From the NCBI GenBank assembly GCA_905397405.1, contig CAJPVJ010000344.1, positions 1 through 25,257 of the forward strand: a stretch of DNA of 25,257 nucleotides, read 5' to 3'. Under the pieces are notes generated by a model, which was not told where the DNA came from, did not search any database, and saw nothing but the letters and a program-made list of their open reading frames with translations. Each line of letters begins with the position of its first letter. Position 1 is the first letter of the stretch. The position numbers were made by a program, and so were the translations under genes. Shown here piece after piece: positions 1-12,250 of the stretch. This stretch comes from Oppiella nova (Eukaryota > Arthropoda > Arachnida > Sarcoptiformes > Oppiidae).

Positions 1-720
1 TTTCAATGTCTGCTTTCGTCAGCTTTTGTTTAATACTCTCTAATGTCTTATGAATTAGAAAAAAGTTTTTATAAATAGTTTTTCACTTTTTAATTAGTTA
101 TGAAACACACCGCACGCCTGTCCACAAAGCCGTACACCTTATCGGCCAACCGTTTAAGACTACCGCCAATACTATTAATGGATTCCGTGGACTGACTGCT
201 CTTGAGTTTCACTTCAGGGGACAGTCGTGTGCGCACAGTATCGCCGAAATGTATGGCCTCTAACTTATCAGCAAAATTAAGGCCAATCAAGCGGTCGGGC
301 GTCTCGAATGTGTGGAACAGATCCAGTGGTCGGTTGTATACCATTCCTTCTGTCAGTTTGTGTTCAAAGAGTTGTTGTTTCTCAACGAAATCGTAGACAC
401 GGATGTAGTTGTGGTTCCCGTCAGTGACCAGACATGCAATACCTATGCCCTGTATGTGCCAGTGCTGGTCGTTGGGCTGCATCGACACCAATATCTGTAC
501 TAATGTTGTCGATAATGTCTGTCCCATAGAAATAAAGTATTAATTGAGTTAATCTACAAAACAGTTATAAAAGTTTAGTGAAATTCTTTATACAGACAAC
601 ATGTTTAGGACTTACTCTGCAGTCATCCCCTAATAATGAACTTATGATTGAGTTCTCCTGTTTGGTCAATAGGGCCGACCACTTGTGACCCCTTTCCACC
701 GATTGATTATTTGTTGCCAT
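1..720 (-). CDS. WAS/WASL-like: WASP/N-WASP-like actin nucleation promoting factor (N-terminal part, runs off left edge)
   Basis: WASP proteins relay Cdc42 and lipid signals to the Arp2/3 complex to start branched actin. Seen here: exon 1 (720-616, 35 aa from ATG at 720) carries the LLTKQENSIISSLLG lead-in typical just before the WH1 domain. Exon 2 starts at 518 and encodes a WH1/EVH1 domain (GIACLV, YIRVYDF, FHTF, LNFADKLEA), about residues 36-140. A third exon starts at 46 and reads SIKQKLTKADIE, the basic stretch entering the CRIB/GTPase-binding domain. Exon 2 may end at 111 (donor GTGTGT, 64-bp intron) or 138 (donor GTGTAC); both are phase 0, and the shorter intron fits its neighbours better. 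The proline-rich and VCA parts lie outside the window. WAVE is unlikely because the N-terminus is WH1, not a WAVE homology domain. Confidence 0.93.
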
Positions 721-860
721 TGTTTTAATTAAATGATAATTTTTAACCACTCGTTAAACATGTATTAAAGTTTTGTTTGAGTAACAAGCAAGGCATTAAA
801 ACATTGCTAACAAACTAGACATGTTTTACATGTATTACCTAAATAGCTTTATACTTTAAT

Positions 861-900
861 ACTTTATACCTTAATATACCTTAATATACCTTAATATAAC
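861..900. repeat. Short tandem decamer repeat (TTAATATACC)
   Basis: Two perfect copies of TTAATATACC (871-890) are flanked by one degenerate copy on each side (861-870 and 891-900). The following 40 bp repeat related TACTTTAATACC pieces. This looks like simple replication slippage in AT-rich DNA. Confidence 0.8.
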
Positions 901-1531
901 TAGGTAATACTTTAATACCTAAATACTTTAATAGCATTACATGTATTAAAAAAATTAGTTTTAAAAATAAGTGAAATAATATGATACATTGTAAACAAAG
1001 AATTTATTTTTAAATAGTAATGCTATTATGTAACCTATCAAATATTTAAGTAGCATTTATTTTGTAATAAGTAAAACATATTTCACTTTTGTTCAACACT
1101 TGTGTGTTGTTGTGGTAACTATTAAATCAAATTTACGAATAATATGTGATTAGATTAGAGGGAATTGACTTAATTGTGAGATTAAAGGTCTTAACAAATA
1201 TTAATATAAGGTACTATAAGAATATAAATTCTAATAGTATTGCACTTTAATTAAAAGTACAATGCCTTAATCTCCACCTAATAATTGTCTAGATAAGACA
1301 CTATCAATTAGCATATTCAAAATATTTTAACAGTAAAAATTCAAGAAACTATTTTTTTATGTTTCAAGTTTTAAATGATAAAGTATGTGGATAAAGTTAT
1401 AAGTTGAAAGTATAAAATAAAAGTGCAATTTAGAAATCATTTATGGCATCAAAAACTTAAGGTCAAAATCATATGAAACCTTTATTTACCTTGTTAATAA
1501 CGGTTAAGAATGATATATTAGAATTAGATTC

Positions 1532-1537
1532 TTTATT
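1532..1537 (-). terminator. Candidate polyadenylation signal of the ARFGEF3-like gene
   Basis: AATAAA on the minus strand, about 115 nt past the stop codon at 1651. Other A/T-rich hexamers are nearby, so the assignment rests on position and perfect match only. Confidence 0.45.
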
Positions 1538-1650
1538 TTAAATATAATTTGAACAAAAAATTATTATTAAATTTACTCGAAATACAACAAATATATAATA
1601 AGTATAATAAAACTTATAATAAATAAGATGAAAAATATTTTTTAAACATT

Positions 1651-4600
1651 TCATTCATTTTTGTCGACAAATATCTCCGCCATTCTCGTAATCCATTGTG
1701 AGATCCGACTTCTGAGACGATTATCATCGCAATTGACAACCAATTCTTGTATTGACGGCAATAACTCGGGAACCAATCGCTTGAATCCAATTACCGAAAG
1801 ACCTAAATGGAGATCAAGTGCCGACGATATGACTTCACTCCAGAGGCCAGTGAAGGCTTCCGTGTCCTACCCGTCCACACATCGATTGTAAAGAATATTC
1901 TCATAAACTATTGATACTTAAGAACTTAATTCTGAATACAAACCATTAACACAAAACGCTCTCTTTCTTTGTCATTGGGATCACCACTGGATTCGGAGAT
2001 ACTCTTATGGTCAGCACCGGTCGGTGTCGGCGGAGGGAGAGGTGAGTGCTGTGTCTTATACTTCTTGTACTCAGCCATCATTAACTCCTTCCGTCTCTCA
2101 GTCACCAAACCGTACACTTGGATGTCATCTTCAAACACATCTTCGCATTGAGTATCACTTAATCCTTTGGACATCGAATCCAAATAATGATAATTAACTT
2201 CAATCGTAAGATTCAATTATCTTATGCTTACCATTCATTTCATCATTATTTGTCTCAATTGTCTCCACGTTATTGGATATCTTCGTGTCGGATACCTGAG
2301 CCGCGGAACTCCTTTTTATGTTATAAGTAGTGATAATATTAAGCAGTTCTTCATTAGAAGCGCGAAGAAAATGAAGCGATTGACGGCTGATATTATCAAT
2401 CGTGGGCTCATTCTTCCGGTTCTTCTCGACAATACTCTTAACCCGTTGTGTATATGTTTGGCACAAATCAGACGATGATTTTCTTAAACGATCGCTAAAC
2501 TCGTGTCCGTCAGCGGTGTCACAGCTGCTGAGGAATAGACAGACGCAGAAGTGTACGGACCATACGAGTGATGAGAACTGATACAGATTTGACGGCACAT
2601 CCGATCGACTCATCTTTTGTATCAAAAACTTAAGACTCGGTTTTGAGTCAAACTTAAAGGCGATTCTATACCACAAAACCGTTTCAATGATCATCCATTA
2701 GTGGATCTAATTGGGTGATAGTTATCTAAATGTTTGCTCACAAACCTATACGTGTGGCCCAATAGTGACAACAAATCCTTGCAATGGTTAGCACTCATAG
2801 ATCGGACACTGGGTTTGCACGACTCGTCCCACGAATCCGCTAACACCTCGAGGTTTGGCATCAGAGGTCGGATCCCTTTCAGAAGTAGGACCGACAGTGT
2901 CTGCAATAGCAGCCAATGGGCAGTCAGTTGGACGACCAGTACTCGGAACGACACACTATAACCACAAATCAATTTGAAATGAAATACTGAAGACAATGAA
3001 TGTGAAGATCATTACGTCTGAGGATTATCACCGGAATTGATCACAAAAATGAACGAACGGTTCTCTCCGACTACAGAATTGTTGGCGCCATCGAACACAC
3101 CCTTCCAAGTGTCGACACCACCACCACTGACACTACCGGTGCCCCTCTGGGCTTCCAATAGGAATATTTGATGCGCTAATCGGCACAAGTGATTGCTGTC
3201 CTCGTGGTTACGGTTGACATTGCGTTTGCAAATCACTTGAATCTGATCCAAATCGTCCAGAAAGTGATTGCTTGTCTTCTGAAACACATTAACTAATGTC
3301 TGCAACGAGTGTAATGTCATTCTGTGGCCAATCGCCAGACAATCGATAGTTATTTGCCATAAGTTATCATTGAATTGATTGACAACTGATAACAATATAT
3401 GTCTTAAAATAGAAAATAAACAGAAAATCAGAAAAACAAAGGCTTTAAGACATAAATGTGATGATAATAACAGACCGAATGCAGGCACAGCTAAGTTTGG
3501 CAATAGGCTCAGGGTACTCGCCGTTTAATGTCTCGATGTATACTAACAGCGATTGTCTGAGCATTAAATCGATGCCAACGATTGGATTATCGGATAAATC
3601 ACAACCATTTGACTCGTTATTCAATTGCCGGATATTATTCACTATAAGATCAGCTGTGAGTCCATATAGATGCCTAAGAGTGGACAGTGAGCCGGGTCGT
3701 GGTGGTGGACACGTATGACCCGCTTCCAGATATTCTAATGATTGTCTTGTCATTAGTTGTAGTGAAGGCAGAAGTATATGATTTGTACAATAAATGGCAA
3801 AATTTGGTCCTAAAATGACCGGAAATATAAAATTATTTAATAAATTTGTACCGGGATAAAAATATACCGGGTATTTCGATGAGATCATTGAGCCATTGAA
3901 ACACCATTTCAATAGCAGTGGTGCAGTGCTTTTGGTCACACTTTTGGACACTTTGTAAAAACTCATCGATTAATAGGAACCAAATATGAAGTATTTTGTT
4001 AGGTCTGTCCATTTGCTCTAAAGTTATCACAATTGGCAGCTCTCTATCACCAACAGCGCCGGTATCTATTAAATGGCTAGTATCTATAACTCTGGTCGTG
4101 TGCCTTAACTTGTGCGCCGAGAACAGAGGACAGGCAGGCATTCGATACATCGACCGCAACATCGATGAGAACTGATGCAAATATTTCAACGAAATTAGAC
4201 ACAAATCGGGCGCCGATTCCGTGCCATTAGACTCATCTGAAACATATGCAAGTATGAAGTGTCTGTCCCATTAAATACCGGTGCGAGTGAATGACAAATA
4301 ATTACCTAAATGTGCGCCAATCGGCATCGATTGCTGTGTCTTAATGAGTCTAATCAGACACAACGCACAGTCTATGGCTGCGTTGGCGAACACCTGGAGG
4401 TTATCCGTCCTTAAAAAGGCTTCAAATATATCCAAAATGACGCGCAACTGGCGGACCCGTTCAGCCTCCAGTTCCTTAGCATCGCAGCCCATCGACCCGT
4501 GAACTGACCCCCGGCCTGAGGGCAACCGTACGCCCCGGAGGGCTCCAAACAGTGAACGCCAACCACTGCGGATGTCTTCGGTCGCCCCCTCAACGAACTC

Positions 4601-7600
4601 GCAGATGGAACTGACGACCAGCTCCTGTACGTCCGTATCGCACATCTCGAGCACCAGTAGGTTCTCGAAGGGCTTAAACAGGGCTTCGTTGAAGTGGAAG
4701 TGCGGTAACTCCGGGTGCGCCCCCAGAAACACGTTGATTATGTCGTGCAAAGTAGACACCGACTTCTTGGCCACCAATGGGTCCCAATGGGCGGCCGCTT
4801 CGGTGAGGTGGGCGCCCACTGGGGACCAGCAGCTCATGAAGTGGAGTACGGGTCGACCCGAGCGTGCCGTACGTAGTATCACATCTGACAGACGGAACAG
4901 TAGCAGTGATTTCCCTGAGAAGGTGTGTCCGCCATTGGGTTCCGACTGTTTGTTAAGTTTATAAAGTAATTACAATTATTGAGTAACAGTAGGCATACCT
5001 GGAAAGGCATAGTATGGAACATACCTTTGATCGATTGGACAGTTGTTCTCGACTACAGAGACATAACTCCTGAAGGAAGCCCTGAAGTGACCGCAGATTC
5101 AATTGATTGGCCGCGTCTTCAAACAATAGGTCCACCAAATGAGACAATATGTCTAACACTCGCTCTAATTGGCGGTCCTTTCAGAGACAATACGGACATC
5201 AATAGACTTATTGAACAGCCCTTTAGGTGTTTATTAAATATAAGACTTACTTTAAGTACGCAATCGTTGGTCTGGGAAGTGGTCTCTTGGATCAGTTCGC
5301 GAATACAGGTCTCAGTATTCAACTCTTCGAACTCATTGAGTCCGGGCATTGATGTGGTGTCGGCGCCGGCCGTTACATACGGGTCACACTGTTTAGCTGC
5401 CGATGACTTGATGAGGGATGAGAGTGACGTACGGGTGCTGCTCAGGAGGGAAGAGTGTCTCGAGTGGAAGTAATTGTGCTCTAATTCGGTGATGAACTGA
5501 CAGCACCGGAAGAGGTATGGCCAACAGGCAGGACAATGACTGCCCATTTCAAGACCACAACTTAAGAGAACCTATTTATCACATAAACAGCACTTAACTA
5601 TACAGTAATTTTCAATTCATAACTATTTCTATACAGAATATTCTGTCAAATTCTGTTAATTAATTCAATAAAAGTGTTAAAACCTGAAGACTCAACACAT
5701 GAGATGTGTGTAAACTGAATGGCAAACGATTTTTGATGACTTCGATGACACTCCGCTTCTTGTGTCCACTCTTTCGTTTATTCGTCGAACAATCGCTCAA
5801 CGGATCAGCTCTGGAGTCCATCACCGAAAAGGCCAACAACTCAAACACCGTATCGCACCGGGACTGTATGCCCAACTCTATGCACAGTTTAGCTGCCATT
5901 TGTAAACCATCTAAACTGGAAGTGATCTGAAAAGTCAAATCAGGAATCAATGTATAAAAAGAGCTGATTATCACCAGAAAACTGGTCTCTATATTTGGGA
6001 ACATACCATAGATTTCCTGGCAACCATTGCTTTGGTGTCGTTCCCTAACAGTGCACTCAATTCACTATTGATACCAGGGTCAGATCGAAATACTGTTCCC
6101 AAACAACCGAGTATTGTGTCCCAAAAGGCTGTCAATAGCCGGCGCACCAGTTTATGAGCGGCGGCTCTGTGCTCGGCATCCATTTCCGGGTCCACTCGAG
6201 TAGTGACTGTTTTCTCGAGGCGCCGGTAATCGGACAGTCGTTGAGCTCCCGGTTCGCAACTGTCCAGTCCATCCATGTCTACCACAGATGTATAGGTATT
6301 AGTCGGCAATCCTTAAAAATATCGTTGAAATACCTGTTAAGATGTTAATGAGGGCCACATTCTGGTGCTCTCCGTATCGATAGCCGGCGTTCTCTAATAG
6401 ATTGTCGGCTAAAACAGTCTGATAGAGCTCTGCCAACCAATAGCCAGATATGTATACAAGAATACCGGTGCTGTGAATCTCATCAATAAATTCTTGCTAT
6501 AAAATTCATACAAAAAATGCTTACTTAAATATTAAATTTTCAAAACTAATTGGTAATTACGATATATAATATTGGTTGTTATTAAATTAATGCAATAATG
6601 CTGGATCATTTAATAATAAAATACAGAATAAGGGAAATGGATGTAAGAAATGATAGAATGAATACCTCTGTTAAGGGAATGGTTAGACAGGAATTGGTGT
6701 AAAAGTTAGTGTTAATTAGTTTAAGGTTTAGTGAAAGCACCGAATAAGTGGCTAAATAGATGCCATCGCTGTTAATAATTAGCGGCATTTGGTTGTATGA
6801 GTTGTCTTGTGTGCGCTCATTGTCGGTAGTAATACCGGTGCCGTTAGTGTTAGTACTGGCTGTAAGTTTTTGTTGTTCGCATAGATCTATCAATTATTAA
6901 CACAATTTTATATTTAAAAGTTAGTAAAAAATAGAAATGAAATATTAATACAATTATAAATGATATCAAAATAGTTTATAGGAATCAATGACCTACCGGT
7001 GCAGTAGTCGGAGGAAAACACTTGTAACGCGTGGTCGGCCTCGACGGACGTCCGCAGAGACAAGAGTTGCGGCAAAAAGTGTTTGAGAGAACCGACGAAA
7101 CGGCGGGCGTTATTGCGCTCAACATTCACGTAATGACTGCCATTAGCGGCAGTCGACTCGCGCCGATCACCGCCGAAGATCTGATCTGTTGCCACACATT
7201 CTTCCGGTTCCGGACCTTCAGTACAGCAACTGGTGTTGGAAGAGGTCTTCTGGTATTCCTCCGCCTCTTCATAATTAGTCGAAACGCTTTCCGTTTGCGG
7301 CAAACCCTCGGCCTTTGGCTGACATTCATTGGATTCAGTAATTTCCTCACCGGTAACGACATTATCATCGCCGGCGACAACACCTGATTCTGGTTCAGAT
7401 CGCGGGGTATCGTCGACACCGTCGCTGTCCGTAGACTTGGAGCACAAAATCTCCTTAAGTTTTGATTTATAGGACTCGAGCTTAAAGTTCTTGAGATGTG
7501 TCTTCTGAAAGGTCCGCTTCTGGACAGTTGTGTCCGCACCGGTCAACTCGTGATTGAGATCCCTATCCATCTCCTCGTTGGCATCGAAACCGACGATTCG

Positions 7601-9832
7601 CTTCTTCAACACTTCAAACGAGACACTCGTCTGAATGGACTCATCGGCGCAACACTTATCCACAGAATCGTGTCGACCGTTGCGGACATCGAAGCCCTCA
7701 AACTCTGCGTCTTCGACAGTGGCGTACAATCTGTTGATATATTCAATGGTTTTGTCGTTCAGTTGATTCGAGTGACAGATTGTCTGCAAAGAGTGCAGAA
7801 ATGCCACAACAGATGATATACTCTGCGATGATATAGTGGTGTCTGAGGATTGACTGCACTCTTCCAGCGAATCGACAACTCTATTCAATACCACGAATCA
7901 GTTTAAGACATAAAGCGATCAATTGATTCAATAAATGCAATACATGTGCAACAGATCCAAGTCTTTAGAGCGCGACTTCTTGCCGAACACCGGCTCTTCG
8001 ACCGCTGCGTTCACTATAAGGTATGTATTCTTCAGGACCTATGAAACAGTTGATAATTACAACACAATTATCTTAACTATTATCAGAAATAGTGTCAATA
8101 TTTAGTCAGAAATACCTCTTGAATCCACTTTAAAGCATCTAATCGTTGCGAAACCGGAGGGTATAGTAGTATCCGATGAAATAGTGACTCCAGTGCCGGC
8201 CGAAGACAACTGATTCGACCAAAAAGTCTCAACAATTCGGAAGCAATTCTAATGAATACCGAAAAATCAAATTAAATTAAAATCATTTGACAAACGACTG
8301 AATACTTGAAAATATATGTCTTATATATGGAGGACGTGTCGACCGATGAGACAGACTCTGATCCGCGACCCATCTTTTTAGCGTCGGCTGTGGGCGCGGA
8401 TTGGGTGACAGAGCTGTCACTACCACTGGACTTCATGTCCACTTGATTTATATGGGAAGCGCTTAAGTGTTTAATTAGCACCGGGATCAATGTCTCCCTA
8501 TTTAGTAGAATATGAAAACAATTGATTAAAATTAATTTTAAAAATGAGAGCACATTATGGTTACCAAATAATATCGACCATCGGTTCGGTGATAATGTGA
8601 GACTCATTGGGGATAGTAATGAGGAAATACTGAACACATTTCAAGAGCACACCGACGCCGTTGCCGGTGCTCTGGCTCTGGTGGTGATTGTGATCACAAC
8701 TGTTGAGTTTAGTGGCAATCAGTCGAAACAGTGGTATAATCTCGTCGTTTAGTTGCGATTCATTGCACTCACTATTGAGACAATATTTGATGAACTGATG
8801 GCATGACTGACTGGCGGTCGCTTCCATAGCCATCCGGTGATCACTGGATGACTGGCTGCCACTCAAAGTACAACACAACTCAATAATGTCTTCAATGTTG
8901 TCGACCGACACCAGCGATGGTATATTAGTGGACATCTCTACCAGAATCGACAACAACTCCATCTGAACGGACTCTTTCTGGAGACCAATCGTTGCCGAAA
9001 TACAGCCAATCAGTTGCGACGGTAGTTGTCGTTCGTCTTCACGGGCTATCAATTGGCGAATCAATTAATGGATTCAATTCGAGACAACTATTATTATGAT
9101 ACTTACATGTCACCGACCAATACATTTGATCCCTGATCATCATTTGCATGCCATTGACCACCAGTTGAATCAGTTTTGGCCGATTCATGGATCCACTGGT
9201 TTCCAGACACGACTTAAACACTTGAAAACACCGTTCCCTCACGTCCTCCATAGGGAACCGCATTAAAGAGCTTTTGTCGCAAACTATTTCTGAATACAAA
9301 CCAATTCATAACACAATTAATAAATTATTTTGTAATCAAAATACTGTTTTAGTTTAATAATATTCAGAATATTCTGCTTTAGTAATACTTTATTATAAAA
9401 TTTTCAAGTATTATCAATACAATATTCTTATAGAATATTCTATACAATTGCTACTTAATTATACAGAGTATTTACTATTATATTTAATTACTGTTTATAC
9501 AGAATATCAGTAGACAATAGACTCTATTGAATAGAGTATAAACTAACAAATACTAACAATACTTGTTTTATTATCTTATAGAATATTCTGTACAGAATAT
9601 GAATATTTAATTATACAGAATATTAACAAAAACTACACTATATATTACATCAAATATATAAACACAAATTCACTTCAATACACAAATATAACCACAATTA
9701 ATGAACAATAATCACAGAATATTCTGTGAAAGCCATGTACAACATACCGATAGCATCGTGCGATTGGCCCACAATATGTGCCAACTGTGCCGACTGACAC
9801 TCGACCACCACTTTCCTCAGTATCTCATCCAT
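1651..9832 (-). CDS. ARFGEF3: ARFGEF3 (BIG3)-like protein, 21 exons, 2073 aa, complete
   Basis: Exons in transcript order: 9832-9748, 9289-9107, 9045-8565, 8497-8306, 8248-8116, 8038-7944, 7880-6997, 6886-6666, 6496-6334, 6278-6007, 5926-5684, 5571-5251, 5162-5025, 4945-4306, 4236-3868, 3809-3476, 3402-3016, 2955-2746, 2665-2232, 2164-1944, 1866-1651. All introns are GT-AG and every junction is in phase; the 2232/2164 acceptor is the least sure. The start MDEILRK matches the vertebrate start. Landmarks in order: LFHRILLYPP, LLPQLLSL, GLEMGSHCPACWPYLF, FHFNEALFKPFENL, LQVFANAA, IPGPNFAIY, MAEYKKYKTQH. The C-terminal two thirds is HEAT-like, as in the BIG/GBF family. I see no Sec7 catalytic signature; residues about 440-640 are acidic and low in complexity. 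In mammals BIG3 scaffolds PHB2 and PKA and restrains insulin granule formation. Length is close to human (about 2177 aa). Confidence 0.95.
9366..9728. repeat. Dispersed palindromic AGAATATTCT motifs in intron 1 of the ARFGEF3-like gene
   Basis: Within the 458-bp first intron (9290-9747), far longer than most introns here, AGAATATTCT occurs at 9366-9375, 9432-9441, 9580-9589 and inside a perfect 16-bp palindrome at 9713-9728. Half-motifs (ACAGAATAT) lie between them. Another 14-bp palindrome of this type sits at 5633-5646, in the 5572-5683 intron. GAA-nn-TTC resembles a heat-shock element core, but simple AT-rich repeat expansion is as likely. Confidence 0.6.
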
Positions 9833-10396
9833 GGTTTGATAGTCTGGTGGCTATGTCTGAAAGCGATTCAAATCAAATCCAATGCAATGTAAACCACATT
9901 TCAAACCATATGGATATGAATGCAGTCTTTTGACAGTTATATGACTACTCTGTCAACACTCGTAAGCATTACATAACACACAGACTCTACTGAATTGGTT
10001 TCCATAGCAATCGCATACAGACTGTTGTTATTATTATTTAGCAAATCATATGGTTTTCAGTTATCATTATGACTACTCTGTCAACACTCGTAAGCATTAC
10101 ATAACACACAGACTCTACTGAATTGGTTTCCATAGCAATCGCATACAGACTGTTGTTATTATTATTTAGCAAATCATATGGTTTTCAGTTATCATTCAAT
10201 ATAGTGCTCAAGGTAATTTCATATATCATGTGAACACAACCGTATGGACACATTCAGACACGTGTTGATCACAGCGTTGTAATCGCACACCACTCACCAC
10301 CCGTTCAATGCAACTGATCCACTGGTGATACTTAGTGGTCAACTGTACCGGTGATCGACCATTAATCTCATAAACCACTCGTGAAGCTCACAAGCG
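9833..10396. promoter_or_regulatory. Divergent intergenic region between ARFGEF3-like (minus) and AFG1L (plus)
   Basis: 564 bp separate the two start codons, so both promoters and 5' UTRs should lie here. About 128 bp of it is a suspected assembly duplication, leaving roughly 436 bp. I recognise no TATA box or other core element with confidence. Confidence 0.6.
9942..10196. repeat. Tandem 127-bp direct repeat with single-A spacer (junction 1, probable assembly artefact)
   Basis: Bases 9942-10068 are repeated exactly at 10070-10196, with A at 10069 between. The identity happens to extend two bases further left (9940-9941). Period 128. Same architecture as three other repeats in this window. 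It lies in the divergent promoter region and interrupts no gene. Confidence 0.97.
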
Positions 10397-12250
10397 ATGC
10401 TCACCATCAACACCATTGCCATCAATAGGCAACTGATCCGAAGTAAGCCATAGACAGCGCCAACTGATTATCACTTAATTGGTGTCCGTATTATCCGTCT
10501 TAGAGTTGAGTGACTCGAGGGCTGCGGTAATCAACCACTTGCTCAGCGTATACGAGGATCGTGTGAGGGCTGGACTGCTCCGGGAGGACGAGCACCAGCA
10601 CGTGGTGGTCGACCACTTGGATCACCTGAACGTCAAACTCTTTGATTATCAACAAACCATAAGACATCGAAACTCATTCTTAAACAAATTGTTTAAGAAG
10701 TCCAACTCTGGAGGTCGTGTCCGTGGGCTGTATCTGCACGGGTCGGTCGGATGCGGCAAAACTATGCTAATGGACCTCTTCTACGACAACTGCTGTGTAG
10801 ATCCCGGTGCCAGACGTCGCGTCCACTTCCACTCGTTTATGATTGACTTCCACACCAGTAATTAATTGTCCACTCAATTGATCCGTCAATAATGCTAATG
10901 GACCTCTTCTACGACAACTGCTGTGTAGATCCCGGTGCCAGACGTCGCGTCCACTTCCACTCGTTTATGATTGACTTCCACACCAGTAATTCATTGTTCA
11001 CTCAATTGATCCGTCAATTGATATCTAATTACCACTCATTTGGTGCGCAGGACTGCATCGTCTCAAGAAAGAGCACAAGTCGTCGGACCGGGCCTTCAAT
11101 CCGATCGCATCGGTGGCCCAATCGATACGCGACGAGTCGTGGCTCTTATGTCTGGACGAGTTTCAGGTGACAGACATCGGCGACGCCATGATTCTGAAGC
11201 TACTGTTCGAGCAGTTGTTCGCCACCGGAATCGTTATGATCGCCACATCGAACCGACCGCCCGATGGTATACCACTCACTCTCACTCAGATGGCTGTCCA
11301 CTGCATTGTCTCACACTATCAATGTTTGTCCAACAGATCTGTATCGCAATGGTCTCCAGAGAAGCAATTTTCTGCCATTTATTCCGATTCTCAAAGAGAA
11401 CTGTTATGTCTTACCCCTGGACTCCGGTATCGATTACCGGCAGCGGTCACTGCCATCCGACAAACAGGTCTACTATCTGTATGTGTTCTTCAGATCCACT
11501 GTTTATGAGATAATAATAAGTGCTTTAAATGTCTGTTTTCTGTCGATATATCAGTTTCGAAGACGACGCCGACAAACATTTGGATCGTCTCTTCAAACTG
11601 ATAGCCAGTCGCGAGAACGACACCATCCGTCCCAAGACGTTGACAATCAAAGAGCGAAACGTGACGTTTGCGAACACATGCGGACGTGTCTGCGACTCCA
11701 CGTTCCAAGAACTCTGCGATCGGGTCAGTAGTGCACCACTCCATCCATTCACTCACTGTCTGTTCCGCTAATAATCTTTGAAACTCATTGTGAAGCCGTT
11801 GGGTGCCATCGATTACCTAACGATGTCGCTGGTGTTCCATACGGTGATCATCAGGAATATCCCGCAAATGTCTTTATCTAAGAAAACTCAGTGCCGGCGC
11901 TTCATAACACTGATCGACACCTTTTATGACAATAAGGTTCGTGTGTTGTTCTCAGCTCAGGTGCCGCCCAATCAACTGTTCCTAACCTCGGAGGTGGCCG
12001 ACCATCACATGGACGACGATAACCGCAAACTAATGGATGACTTGGACATCAAATTCGGAACGGTATGTCTCCAATGCCTCCCCAATAACAATAATCCTTA
12101 TAATGACGGGTATTATCCGTGGTTTAGGAGCACTCGAAGGCCAACCTCTTCAGCGGTGAGGAGGAAGTGTTCGCATTCGAGCGAACCATATCTCGAATGA
12201 CCGAAATGCAGACCAAAGAGTACTGGAACTCGAATCCGGTGTTCACTTGA
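10397..12250 (+). CDS. AFG1L: AFG1-like mitochondrial AAA ATPase (7 exons, 438 aa, complete)
   Basis: AFG1/LACE1 proteins are mitochondrial AAA ATPases without their own protease domain; they help turn over nuclear-encoded respiratory subunits. Exons: 10397-10442, 10504-10857, 11051-11266, 11337-11478, 11555-11723, 11796-12062, 12128-12250; all junctions are in phase. Exon 1 is only 46 bp and encodes a basic, uncharged-acid-free start (MLTINTIAINRQLIR) suitable as a mitochondrial presequence. Walker A GSVGCGKT is at about residues 95-102, Walker B LLCLDEF at 165-171, then the sensor-1 region ATSNRPPDDLYRNGLQR. The end matches the family (FSGEEEVFAFERTISRMTEMQTKEYWN). Human AFG1L is 481 aa. 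A 127-bp repeat spans the exon 2 donor. Splicing from the first copy's donor (10858) skips the second copy, so the protein stays intact either way. Confidence 0.96.
10764..11018 (+). repeat. Tandem 127-bp direct repeat with single-A spacer in AFG1L exon 2/intron 2 (junction 2)
   Basis: 10764-10890 and 10892-11018 match at 125 of 127 positions, with A at 10891 between. The differences are A/C at 10864/10992 and C/T at 10870/10998, both in intron 2. The unit begins just after the Walker A codons and includes the exon 2 donor, so a second Walker-A-less start of the same exon appears downstream. Probable unmerged contig overlap. Confidence 0.96.

Larger units (their letters stand above)
721..1650. 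other. AT-rich intergenic region: WASP-like promoter side and ARFGEF3-like 3' side
   Basis: About 930 bp without a supportable gene. It is strongly AT-rich with many stops in all frames. The left part should hold the 5' UTR and promoter of the WASP-like gene. The right part should hold the 3' UTR of the ARFGEF3-like gene. Apart from a short decamer repeat and one candidate polyadenylation signal I see nothing definite. Confidence 0.8.

Noticed and set aside
2165-2231. A 34-bp intron (acceptor at 2198) between the last two-but-one exons of the ARFGEF3-like gene
   Set aside because: Phase would also fit, but 34 bp is far below every other intron here; the 67-bp alternative ending at 2165 is preferred.
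9942-10196. Reading the four tandem repeats as transposon or recombination products
   Set aside because: Unit length (127) and spacer (A) are identical at four loci with unrelated sequence, with no terminal repeats or target-site duplications.
10892-11170. Second AFG1L-like open frame starting with MLMDLFYDN
   Set aside because: It is the second copy of the 127-bp repeat read past the exon 2 donor, not a separate gene.
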